Assembly (NCBI GenBank): GCA_024697785.1
Contig: JAILEU010000115.1
Span: forward strand, 1 to 38,193
From: Bacteroidaceae bacterium
GTDB taxonomy: Bacteria > Bacteroidota > Bacteroidia > Bacteroidales > Bacteroidaceae
Length of the DNA: 38,193 nucleotides
Direction: 5' to 3'
Shown here piece by piece: positions 24,719-31,373 of this stretch (the stretch's first letter is position 1; every line of letters begins with the position of its first letter). The notes under the pieces are model-generated. The model had not been told where the DNA came from. It searched no databases and saw only the letters and a program-made list of their open reading frames with translations. A program made the position numbers and the translations under genes.

Positions 24719-25560
24719 TGCCGACACGTCATTCCAACCATTGTATTATATCATTCAAGAAAGCCCTGTTTGGGGCTTTCTTGTTGATAGCTGTCACCAT
24801 GCAGGCAACCGAGCCGTTCACGAAGATCACCGTAGCGTCGTGGAACATCGGCCACTTTGCGCTGGGCAAGGCCGCCGACAGCCGCATCGCCCTCGACGAT
24901 GCGCCGGACAAAGCCCTCGCCTACCGCCGTTTCATCGACGCCGTCGGTGCCGACATCATGGCCGTCGTCGAGTACAGTCCCGAGTTCGTCCGCGATGACG
25001 ACGGGCAGATGCTCCTCCCCGCCCGCGACGAAGTCTTTGCCGGCTACACCAACGCCATCGTCGGTCCCAAGTGGGACTACAACGGCAACGCCATCTTCTC
25101 CGGGGGCGGCTTCCCCCTGAGTGTGGGCGAGACGACGCGCTTCGCCAAGGCCACACAGCCCCGCTACTACCTCGCGACCGACATCGTCATCGGCGGCGAA
25201 ACCGTGAAGTTCGTCTCCACCCACCTCGATTGGAACCAGGGCGAACATGGCGCAGAATATCGCGCGACCCAGATTAAGGAAATCATCGAGGCCTTCGACG
25301 CCTATCCCTACGTCATCCTCTGCGCCGACTGGAACGTCGGCAATACCGCCGAATACGATGCCTTCCTCCACGCCGGCTACCGCATGGCCAACCACGGCAC
25401 GGTGGGCGACCTCCTCACCTACCCCGCTGGTGATAACCCCCGTTCGGCGCTCGACAACATCATCGTCAAGGGATTCATCCCCAGCCGCGTCCGCGTCCTG
25501 AACGAGCCCACCCTAAGCGACCATTGCCTCATCGCCACCGACCTCACCATGATACATTAA
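24718..25560 (+). CDS. Endonuclease/exonuclease/phosphatase family protein, exported
   Basis: 280 aa. A hydrophobic N-terminal stretch (FKKALFGAFLLIAVTMQA) looks like a signal peptide, so the enzyme probably acts outside the cytoplasm. The fold motifs of the metal-dependent EEP family are present: ASWNIGHF, MAVVEYSPEF (metal-binding Glu), STHLDWN, ILCADWNVGN (the GDxN-type motif with Ala for Gly) and the catalytic His in TLSDHCLI. The substrate may be DNA, a phospholipid head group or another phosphodiester. Its ATG overlaps the stop of the second MFS gene and a strong terminator follows, so it is the last gene of the operon. Its link to peptide use is not clear. Confidence 0.82.
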   Translation: MPTRHSNHCIISFKKALFGAFLLIAVTMQATEPFTKITVASWNIGHFALGKAADSRIALDDAPDKALAYRRFIDAVGADIMAVVEYSPEFVRDDDGQMLLPARDEVFAGYTNAIVGPKWDYNGNAIFSGGGFPLSVGETTRFAKATQPRYYLATDIVIGGETVKFVSTHLDWNQGEHGAEYRATQIKEIIEAFDAYPYVILCADWNVGNTAEYDAFLHAGYRMANHGTVGDLLTYPAGDNPRSALDNIIVKGFIPSRVRVLNEPTLSDHCLIATDLTMIH

Positions 25561-25577
25561 GGATAAGAAAACCATCT

Positions 25578-25604
25578 CTATTCAGGGGCGTTCGTACTGC
25601 TTGT
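25578..25604. repeat. 27-bp direct repeat, copy 1
   Basis: Identical over 27 bases to 27061-27087, 1483 bases away. It begins CTATTCAGGGGCG and ends CTGCTTGT. The second copy contains the last codons and stop of the anti-sigma-like gene. Confidence 0.85.
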
Positions 25605-25635
25605 GATTGCTTTTCCTGTTGCATCTCTTCTTTCC

Positions 25636-25707
25636 AATTCCAAGCGCTTGCTTTCCAAATTCCAGGCAGTTGGAACTGCAAAGGCAAGCGCTTGGAATTC
25701 CTTTTTT
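25636..25707 (+). terminator. Rho-independent terminator of the DPP5-transporter operon
   Basis: Arms AATTCCAAGCGCTTGC (25636-25651) and its perfect complement (25684-25699) enclose a loop with a smaller hairpin (GCAGTT/AACTGC). Six T residues follow at 25702-25707. It lies 75 bases after the last gene's stop. Confidence 0.85.
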
Positions 25708-25895
25708 CTCCTACAATTTTTCGACTTACTTTTCAGATTATCCTATTTATACGTCGCTTTTTTCCGTGTTTCTCCATTTTTTTCTAGGGCGTGCGGAGCG
25801 CCTTAATGGGAAAATAATGGAAAAATGAAGTTTTTTTTCGCTTGTAAAAATTGATTGTTGAGGTCTGAAATAAGAGGTTAGAAGTAAGAGGTAAG

Positions 25896-25990
25896 AGGAC
25901 TTGTTCGTTAAACGTTAAACCTTAAACGTTAAACCAAAATCATAGGACGTGTTCGTTAAACGTTAAACCTTAAACGTTAAACCAAAATCA
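25896..25990. repeat. Two tandem copies of a 48-bp unit built from heptamers
   Basis: The word GTTCGTTAAACGTTAAACC starts at 25903 and again at 25951; both continue CTTAAACGTTAAACCAAAAT. The lead-in GGAC(G/T)TG(T/C)TCG also precedes the GTTAAAC tracts at 1213 and 30772, so this is one dispersed family. Confidence 0.8.
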
Positions 25991-26067
25991 AACGTATTTA
26001 GGGGTGGTTTTTGGAAGGTTTATCAACTTTCTTCAAAAAAAATATTTATTTCTTTTTAGACCAAAGA

Positions 26068-26099
26068 TTTGCATTATCGCTCACATTCCTGTATCTTTG
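26068..26099 (+). promoter_or_regulatory. Promoter of the S41-type lipoprotein gene
   Basis: TTTG (26068-26071), 20 bases, TATCTTTG (26092-26099), about 22 bases before the ATG at 26122. It rules out the longer in-frame extension beginning at 26011. Confidence 0.8.
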
Positions 26100-26121
26100 T
26101 CCAAATAAATATTCGCATACG

Positions 26122-27051
26122 ATGGTTACCCGATCAAAGTTTATTACATGCGCTCTTCTGCTCCTCGCCTTGTCGGGATGCACGTTCATTGACAATCCCC
26201 ACACCCCGAAGGGTTATGTGCATCATTGCATCCGCATCATGGACAAGAAAGGGCTCTACGCCGAAGGGAAAGAGTGGGAAAACGCCAAGAATCACGCCCT
26301 GCAGCAAGCAAAGGAAATTGCCAGTCTGGACGAAGCACACGAGATTGTCACAGAGGCTCTTCATGTCTGCGGAGGCAAGCATTCCGCGTTACGTCCCCCT
26401 TTGAATGAATCCAATTCCCTAAAGGAAAAGACTCCGCATGCGCTCTTCCGTGAGGACAGCATCCTCTACCTCAGCGTCCCTGCCCACATGGGCATCAGCG
26501 TCAACGACACCCTCTACACCTTCACCCTTTACGACGCCATCTGTCGGCACACGAACGCCAAGGGCTACGTCATCGACCTTCGTGGGAATGTGGGCGGTAA
26601 CATGTATCCCATGCTGGCAGGCTTGTCACCCCTCATCCCCGAAGGGATATGCCTCAAGTTCCAGAAAAAGCAGCACGCCATGCCCGTCACCACCGAATAC
26701 ATCCGCAAGACAGAGATTGGCAACCATCGTCCTGCCCTAAGCGAAAGTCTCCTGGGGCGGATTGAGGGACTACCCATCGCTCTTCTCACCGACACCCTCA
26801 CAGCCAGTTCGGGCGAAGCTACGCTACTTGCCTTCCGAGGGCTTGACAATACAAAGACCTTCGGTTGCCTCACGGCAGGCTATGCCAGCGCCAACATCCC
26901 CTACCCTCTTCCCGATGGCTACACCCTCGTGCTGACGGTCAGCCAAGATGTCGCCCGCACAGGAGAAGTATTCTGCGACGACCCCATCAAACCCGACGTC
27001 GAAACCGAAGCCCCCCTCGAGTCCGCATTGCTGTGGATAAAGGGTCTATAG
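26122..27051 (+). CDS. Small S41-type (tail-specific protease-like) lipoprotein
   Basis: 309 aa with a lipoprotein signal ending in LLLLALSGC. The region from about residue 110 resembles the S41 peptidase core: YLSVPAHMGIS, GYVIDLRGNVGGNMYPML (the conserved DLRGNxGG strand), and LLTDTLTASSGEATLLAF with the TASxxE-type nucleophile Ser near residues 229-230. It has no PDZ domain and is shorter than the C-terminal processing peptidases. The N-terminal helical part (residues 30-100) is not recognised. It is probably an envelope protease acting on small substrates. It has its own promoter and no operon partner. It lies inside the interval bracketed by the 27-bp direct repeats, which hints at arrival as an insertion. 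Confidence 0.8.
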   Translation: MVTRSKFITCALLLLALSGCTFIDNPHTPKGYVHHCIRIMDKKGLYAEGKEWENAKNHALQQAKEIASLDEAHEIVTEALHVCGGKHSALRPPLNESNSLKEKTPHALFREDSILYLSVPAHMGISVNDTLYTFTLYDAICRHTNAKGYVIDLRGNVGGNMYPMLAGLSPLIPEGICLKFQKKQHAMPVTTEYIRKTEIGNHRPALSESLLGRIEGLPIALLTDTLTASSGEATLLAFRGLDNTKTFGCLTAGYASANIPYPLPDGYTLVLTVSQDVARTGEVFCDDPIKPDVETEAPLESALLWIKGL

Positions 27052-27060
27052 CCATTATAA

Positions 27061-27087
27061 CTATTCAGGGGCGTTCGTACTGCTTGT
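27061..27087. repeat. 27-bp direct repeat, copy 2
   Basis: Identical to 25578-25604. On the minus strand it holds the final codons for KQYERP and the stop of the anti-sigma-like gene, so this copy is the original or a functional one. Confidence 0.85.
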
Positions 27088-27424
27088 CAATATAGCGGCA
27101 AACGGCATCGCAGCTTTCGTGGACGGCAAGGAAGAAGAGAAAGGCAACAAGCAGTAAGGTAATGAGGTCAGAAGCAGGTGGAAGGGTCAAACTGCTAAAG
27201 GTACGCAGTACAATTTTCAGCGCCGTGTATAGCGTATTACGGAAATAGAAAATAAGCCCGAAAAACACCCCCCAGATGAGAATAAAGAACAAGACAAGCC
27301 GCAGACGCAGACGGGCATATCCGTGAGGAAGGCGACGAAGAGTGTCGTTTACAAAAGCGTCATCGGAAGCAGGTTCAAAGAGCGTTTCCAGGCGTTGGCG
27401 GAGGCGAAGGTCGTCATTAGTCAT
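27065..27424 (-). CDS. Probable membrane anti-sigma partner of the ECF sigma factor
   Basis: 119 aa. A charged cytoplasmic N-terminus (MTNDDLRLRQRLETLFEPASDDAF, of which the LRxRLExLF core is notable) is followed by two membrane segments (about residues 43-62 and 83-102) and a short C-terminus ending CRYIDKQYERP. No zinc-binding anti-sigma motif is present. The anti-sigma role rests on position: the ATG overlaps the sigma gene's stop by 8 bases (ATGACTAA), and small two-helix proteins in this place are common in Bacteroidetes. The in-frame TTG at 27430 is a less likely start. The last codons lie in the 27-bp direct repeat. Confidence 0.65.
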   Translation of the reverse strand: MTNDDLRLRQRLETLFEPASDDAFVNDTLRRLPHGYARLRLRLVLFFILIWGVFFGLIFYFRNTLYTALKIVLRTFSSLTLPPASDLITLLLVAFLFFLAVHESCDAVCRYIDKQYERP

Positions 27425-27962
27425 AGTCAAGAAGGTTTTTCAAGTGGTTACGACCTCGTGAGAGGTGCGATTTGATGGTTCCAACAGGCCAGCCGGTGAC
27501 GCGATGTATCTCGCGTAGGCTGAGTTCCTGCAGGTAGAAGAGGGCGATGCACGTGCGCTCAGCCTCAGGAAGGCGGGCAACGGCAAGACGGAGCTGGTCG
27601 GCTTCCAGCGTATCGGAACCTTGACGGCTGTCAAGATGGAGAGTAGCTTCAGCTTCGATGCGGACGGCTGGATCGTCAAGCGAAAGGACATCATGATGGC
27701 GCGCCCGCCAGTTGAGCCACGTGTTGTGAGCGATGCGGTAGAGCCAGGTACCGAAGCCACTCAGGGCATGAAATGAACCGATGTTCTGCCAAGCATGGAT
27801 GAACGTCTCCTGCGCCAGATCGTCCGCTAGCGCCTCGTTGCCGTTCGTTTCGATAAGGAAGTACCGGCGTACAGGCCGCTGGTACTTCCGCATTAGACGG
27901 GCGAAGGCACGCTGGTCGTCCAGCAGCACCACGCGCGAAATCAAAACGAGGTCAGCCTCCAC
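27417..27962 (-). CDS. ECF-type RNA polymerase sigma factor
   Basis: 181 aa with the two expected domains. Region 2 (about residues 12-85) has DQRAFARLMRKYQRPVRRYF and DLAQETFIHAWQNIGSF, followed by FGTWLYRIAHNTWLNW. Region 4 (about 120-175) has LPEAERTCIALFYLQELSLREI and a helix-turn-helix GWPVGTIKSHLSRGR. It directs RNA polymerase to a small regulon, probably including its own operon. The start is GTG at 27962; no ATG is available in frame just upstream. It is preceded by the DUF6249 gene (99-base gap) and overlaps the membrane protein gene downstream. Confidence 0.93.
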   Translation of the reverse strand: MEADLVLISRVVLLDDQRAFARLMRKYQRPVRRYFLIETNGNEALADDLAQETFIHAWQNIGSFHALSGFGTWLYRIAHNTWLNWRARHHDVLSLDDPAVRIEAEATLHLDSRQGSDTLEADQLRLAVARLPEAERTCIALFYLQELSLREIHRVTGWPVGTIKSHLSRGRNHLKNLLDYD

Positions 27963-28061
27963 TTCCGTAAAATGGATGAAGAATGTGGAGAGGCAGGTGG
28001 CCGTCTTTTTTTTTCAGAAAGCACGCAGAGGCGACCAACCCGTCTGCTCCACATCAGATTC

Positions 28062-28676
28062 TTAGTTTTCCGTTGATTTCTTCTCTTTTCTTCGTTTTAT
28101 GTTATTGAGGGCGGCAATGGCGACAAGGCTCAGCAAGCCGTATCCCGTCAGGATGCAGCCGACAAAGGGAACGAACTCGTATGTGGCGCGATTGAAAAGA
28201 TGGTAGGCTATCAGCCCGAGCCCCACGCCCAGCATGGAGGCGCTGGTGATGACACGTCCCTTGTCCGACTTCTGCTGCGGCGTCAAAGCACGGAGCATCT
28301 CGGCCGTGTCGGCATTGGCGGAGGTGAAAACGCCGCTATCAATCATTTTGTGAATAATCTCGTTCCGCTCCTTGTCGCGCCGACGGACGACCTTCAGAAT
28401 CATTGCGAGCACAATCAGCGCCATGGCAAATACCACCACCATGGCAATAGGAGCGCCAAGGGTTTCTATCATCTCCCTCCTCTGCTCGTAGTCGGCATCG
28501 TAGTTGTTTTCCACCACATCAACTGCCCTTAGGAAGGCATCGTATTTCAGGGAGTCGGGCAACTGTTGAATGGTTCGTTGCAGAGAATGGGGCAGTTGGA
28601 GTTCATCGGCATGCAACACCGCCTGCGGCATCAGCAGCAGGACTGTCAAGAGAAGAATTTGATAAATCTTTTTCAT
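28062..28676 (-). CDS. DUF6249-like membrane protein
   Basis: 204 aa. A signal peptide (residues 1-23, ending VLHA) is followed by a short periplasmic helix (about 24-70). Next come a membrane segment (about 76-95), a charged cytoplasmic segment with RRRDKERNEIIHKMIDSG, and two more membrane segments (about 144-162 and 168-190). The tail is strongly basic (NNIKRRKEKKSTEN). The arrangement matches the DUF6249 family, often encoded beside ECF sigma factors in Bacteroidetes. The function is unknown; a sensor or regulator of the sigma factor is plausible. It is first in the three-gene operon behind an ECF-type promoter candidate. Confidence 0.75.
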   Translation of the reverse strand: MKKIYQILLLTVLLLMPQAVLHADELQLPHSLQRTIQQLPDSLKYDAFLRAVDVVENNYDADYEQRREMIETLGAPIAMVVVFAMALIVLAMILKVVRRRDKERNEIIHKMIDSGVFTSANADTAEMLRALTPQQKSDKGRVITSASMLGVGLGLIAYHLFNRATYEFVPFVGCILTGYGLLSLVAIAALNNIKRRKEKKSTEN

Positions 28677-28731
28677 ACTTTCTATGGTTTTAATGAGTTA
28701 ATGGTTCTGTTTTTTGAGAATTCTCTGTCCA

Positions 28732-28760
28732 TTAGACAAGACAAAAACGGAAAAGGTTGC
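28732..28760 (-). promoter_or_regulatory. Candidate ECF-sigma-dependent promoter of the sigma operon
   Basis: On the minus strand GCAACC (28755-28760), 17 bases, GTCTAA (28732-28737). AAC at -35 and GTC at -10 are the general hallmarks of ECF promoters, and TAnnTTTG is absent. This suggests autoregulation by the sigma factor two genes downstream. Confidence 0.5.
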
Positions 28761-29480
28761 AAAAACTTCGTGTTTTTTAGGGTTCATTATTGTTTTATGA
28801 GTACCCGTTCAGGCGGATTTGTCTTTTCCCGAAAAAAATAGACGCTGTTATTGCGGGCTTACACGTAGTTTTCTCGAACACGGATTAAACAGATTGAACG
28901 GATATTCCAACTTACTTGCATCTTTTTTATTCCTTAATAGCTACAGTACTGCCGATTAAGCTTTTTAATTTGTTTGGCTTTAAGTTCTTCCTTTCCAAAA
29001 TTCGGATTTATCCGTAAAATTTACGAATAAGTACTTATCCTATAGAGCCAGTTCCGAAAATGCGTCGATGTAGATTGGTGTAGTAAGGTGTAGTTATTTT
29101 TGCCTTCTACATCGCGTAAGCATCTTCTAATCAGCGCGCAGGGTCGGTTGGTGTAGTAGTGTAGTAGTTTTTCATGATTTTTTCGGAAAAGACGTTTGTT
29201 TGCCCCAGACCTTTTCCGGGAATCAAACGTTGTTTATAAACAGCGCCCCTGTTTATATAAACGCCGCCCCTGTTTATAAATGAAGTACTACGCCAAGAAA
29301 AGCTTCCCCCTTTCTGCAAAAAGAAAGGGGTCGTCCGCAGACGCCCCCCCTTATGTTTGTTGAACAGGAACAACCCGCTATTAATAGCCATCGTAATTCA
29401 CGATGCAAAGTTAAGATGAAAAGGGTGCGCCTCTCACGAGGAACACCCTGAATTGATTAACAAAATAAAAGTATGTGAGA
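28761..29480. other. Gene-poor spacer with phased palindromes
   Basis: No confident gene. Contains a GGATTAAAC/AGATTGAAC 9-bp repeat near 28880, GTGTAGTA-type repeats (29077-29097 and 29150-29170), the palindrome array at 29232-29281, a CCCCTTTCT/AGAAAGGGG hairpin near 29308-29330, and a hairpin at 29422-29449 (AGGGTG...CACCCT). One 86-codon open frame (29131-29391, minus) has a TAACTTTG box at 29406-29413 just upstream, but its sequence is largely translated repeats. Confidence 0.6.
29232..29281. repeat. Array of three palindromes at 20-bp pitch
   Basis: GTTTATAAAC (29232-29241), GTTTATATAAAC (29251-29262) and GTTTATAAAT (29272-29281). Centres lie at 29236.5, 29256.5 and 29276.5, exactly 20 bp apart, joined by GC-rich spacers containing CGCCCCT. 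The layout is that of iterons or an operator array. Confidence 0.6.
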
Positions 29481-29482
29481 TG

Positions 29483-29510
29483 AAAAAAAGAGCCGGCATG
29501 AGATGCCGGC
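29483..29510 (-). terminator. Rho-independent terminator after secG
   Basis: GCCGGCAT (29492-29499), loop of 3, ATGCCGGC (29503-29510). On the minus strand the stem is followed by CTCTTTTTTT-type sequence (A-run 29483-29489 on the plus strand). It lies 11 bases after the secG stop and closes the seven-gene operon. Confidence 0.92.
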
Positions 29511-29521
29511 ACATGGGGGAA

Positions 29522-29890
29522 TCAGTTCTCCAGAGGAACTTCCTCAGCGGGAGCAGCGGGAGCCTCAGCGTCGGTGGCGGGAGCGTCGAAGCCGGGGACG
29601 GTCTGCGCATTGGTGGCGCTTTCGTTGATGGCGCGCTCCATGACGGCGCTGCCCTGCGAAGAAACATGGTGCGGCAGAGCGTATGCTGCCACAATGCTAA
29701 GGACAACCATAATGCCGGCAAGCACCCACGTGGTCTTCTCCAGGAAGTCGGTGGTCTTGCGAACACCCATAATCTGGTTTGAAGATGCAAATGCGGAAGC
29801 TAAGCCACCACCCTTCGAGTTCTGAATAAGAACGATTACACACATCAGTATCGATACGATAACGATCAGAATAACACTAACTAAGTACAT
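29522..29890 (-). CDS. secG: Preprotein translocase subunit SecG
   Basis: 122 aa. Two membrane segments (about residues 3-22 and 53-72) frame the conserved loop LIQNSKGGGLASAFASSNQI with GVRKTTDFLEKTTW, diagnostic of SecG. It is an accessory subunit of the SecYEG channel and aids SecA-driven export. A C-terminal Ala/Glu/Pro-rich tail of about 45 residues exceeds the E. coli form and is common in the phylum. It begins 2 bases after the stop of the TPR-like protein gene and is last in the operon, directly before a strong terminator. Confidence 0.95.
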   Translation of the reverse strand: MYLVSVILIVIVSILMCVIVLIQNSKGGGLASAFASSNQIMGVRKTTDFLEKTTWVLAGIMVVLSIVAAYALPHHVSSQGSAVMERAINESATNAQTVPGFDAPATDAEAPAAPAEEVPLEN

Positions 29891-29892
29891 TT

Positions 29893-30732
29893 TTACTTAT
29901 CTTTTTTTAATTGATTATTTCGGACTAATTTCTCTAGAAATCGAATTTGGTCTGCAAAGTAAATGCTTTTTTCTGGAAAATTCAAATAAAGCGACCGAAT
30001 AATTGCAAGTGCACGGTCATATTTTTTTTGCTTGATGTAAATGCGGGCGAGTGTTTCGGTCAAAAACTCGGGTTGGAGGAGGTCTTCGGGGGCTTCGTCC
30101 GAGGGTTGCCGGGAAGAGCCTACATCCATCCCCTCCTGAAGGGGAGCCTCCCCCGTCCCCTCCTGAAGGAGGGGGGACTGATCACCTCCGATGGTCGTTC
30201 CTCCTTCAGGAGGGGTGAGGTGGAGGCTTTCATCGTCCGCCGTAGTCCAGCCAAGCGTGGCGAGATAATCCATTGCCACGGGTGTGTCGGGGATAAGGGT
30301 GGCGGGCTGGTCGGGAAGAGATTCGAGGAAAGCGTCTATCAACGCCATAGAGGCTTTCGCGGCATCCGCCTGCTGGGAAGAGCTTGTCTCCATCCCCTGG
30401 GAAGGGTTAGGGGTGAGGGGTGAGGGGTGAGAGTTGTTTGCTGTGCCAGCGTTGACCCTAACCTCTATCCCCTCACCACTAACCCCTGTAGGCAGGGGGA
30501 GGCCTTCGTTTACTATCTGCCAGAGGGCGCGGCGGTCGCGGATGTAGAAGACGCTGCGCTGGAGCTCGGTCGTGAAGTCGGGGTCGTGGAGCAGATAGAG
30601 GTTGCTGAGCATCAGCAGGCGGGCGGCCTGATAATAGGGGTAGCGGGCAACGACCGTACGAAGCTGATAGAGGCTATCGCTGTTCATCCGTTCGGGATGA
30701 CCGGTGAGATGGTGTATCAGTTCTTCGTTCAT
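29893..30732 (-). CDS. TPR-like protein of unknown function with repeat-derived linker
   Basis: 279 aa, no signal peptide. The N-terminal 85 residues are helical (MNEELIHHLTGHPERMNSDS, YPYYQAARLLMLSNLYL). The C-terminal 55 residues form a TPR-like hairpin (LARIYIKQKKYDRALAIIRSLYLNFPEKS). Between them lies a low-complexity linker. Residues about 95-115 (SPLTPNPSQG) and about 173-201 (SPLLQEGTGEAPLQEG) are encoded by REP-like palindromes. The family is regularly found just before secG in Bacteroidetes, and its function is unknown. The ATG at 30732 is preferred over the upstream TTG-type start because homologues begin near MNEEL, which is recalled and not checked. Confidence 0.75.
   Translation of the reverse strand: MNEELIHHLTGHPERMNSDSLYQLRTVVARYPYYQAARLLMLSNLYLLHDPDFTTELQRSVFYIRDRRALWQIVNEGLPLPTGVSGEGIEVRVNAGTANNSHPSPLTPNPSQGMETSSSQQADAAKASMALIDAFLESLPDQPATLIPDTPVAMDYLATLGWTTADDESLHLTPPEGGTTIGGDQSPLLQEGTGEAPLQEGMDVGSSRQPSDEAPEDLLQPEFLTETLARIYIKQKKYDRALAIIRSLYLNFPEKSIYFADQIRFLEKLVRNNQLKKDK
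30130..30213. repeat. REP-like hairpins inside the coding sequence
   Basis: CCCCTCCTGAAGGGGAG (30130-30146), CCCCTCCTGAAGGAGGGG (30157-30174) and the inverted CCTCCTTCAGGAGG (30200-30213). A second G-rich cluster with three GGGGTGAG units lies at 30392-30433 and another at about 30456-30502. All are translated in frame. Confidence 0.75.
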
Positions 30733-30809
30733 AAAAATATTTACTATTTGGCTGCGCATGGACGCCGGACTTGCTCGTTAAACATTAAACGTTAAACGTT
30801 AAACGAAAT

Positions 30810-31373
30810 TTACCAGTTGGCCACGGTGGCGTTGAAGATTTGCTCCACAATCTCGTTAATCATTTGCTGCACCAATTCTTCCTGAACGTCGTTGAGCTGC
30901 TGGGTGGCATCGAACTCGCGCGTGGCGGAGAACGACTTCTCGAAATCCTCTGTGTGGTTAGTGGTGTTTTCGTAGGTCACCTTCACCGTCATCTTCAGTT
31001 GCATCATGGCGGAATAGCCGTCGGACGACACGGACTTGTTCAGCTGGTCGTAGCTCGAAATTTCGCCCTTGAGGATGAGGTCACCATTACGGGACACCTG
31101 CTTCAGCTTCGTCTGGCGGGCATAGATGTCGGTGAGCGACAGGTTGAACATGCTCTCCATCGGTCCCCACTGGAAGAGGGCGCGGTTGGCAAAGTTCTCG
31201 ATGGTGATGGACTTCACCTCGTTGTAGTTGATGGAGGCGCCGTTGAAGCGGTATTGTATGGTACACGACGCGAGCAGCAGCGCCAGGGCTGCCACGAGGA
31301 GGCGGCATGGCGTGGCCACAGAGCGGGCGACGGGTTTACGGACGTGCTGCGGGGTCATGGCGTCATTCGTCAT
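30810..31373 (-). CDS. lptE: LPS assembly lipoprotein LptE
   Basis: 187 aa. A lipoprotein signal ends in LLVAALALLLASC. The mature protein begins TIQYRFNGASINYNEVKSITIENFANRA, the usual LptE opening (YxFxGxSI... ITI.NF.N), and has the LTDIYARQTKLKQVSRNGDLILKGEI strand-turn segment (key residues T, D, GDL). LptE plugs the LptD barrel that places lipopolysaccharide in the outer leaflet. It overlaps the end of the sigma-54 activator gene by 11 bases if started at 31373; an internal ATG at 31358 would remove the overlap. The gap to the next gene carries the GTTAAAC heptamer tract. Confidence 0.85.
   Translation of the reverse strand: MTNDAMTPQHVRKPVARSVATPCRLLVAALALLLASCTIQYRFNGASINYNEVKSITIENFANRALFQWGPMESMFNLSLTDIYARQTKLKQVSRNGDLILKGEISSYDQLNKSVSSDGYSAMMQLKMTVKVTYENTTNHTEDFEKSFSATREFDATQQLNDVQEELVQQMINEIVEQIFNATVANW

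Larger units (their letters stand above)
25561..26121. other. Gene-free spacer with terminator, partial gene-end copy and repeats
   Basis: Contains a 27-base copy (25578-25604) of the 3' end of the anti-sigma-like gene, the terminator at 25636-25707, a T-rich stretch, a GAAGTAAGAGGTAAGAGG tract, the 48-bp tandem repeat, and the S41 gene promoter. No open frame here looks real. Confidence 0.8.

Noticed and set aside
29131..29391. 86-codon open frame on the minus strand
   Set aside because: A TAACTTTG box lies just upstream, which makes it tempting, but the middle is the translated palindrome array (INRGGVYINRGAVY) and the end is a translated GTAGTA repeat. No family is recognisable, so it is not listed as a gene.
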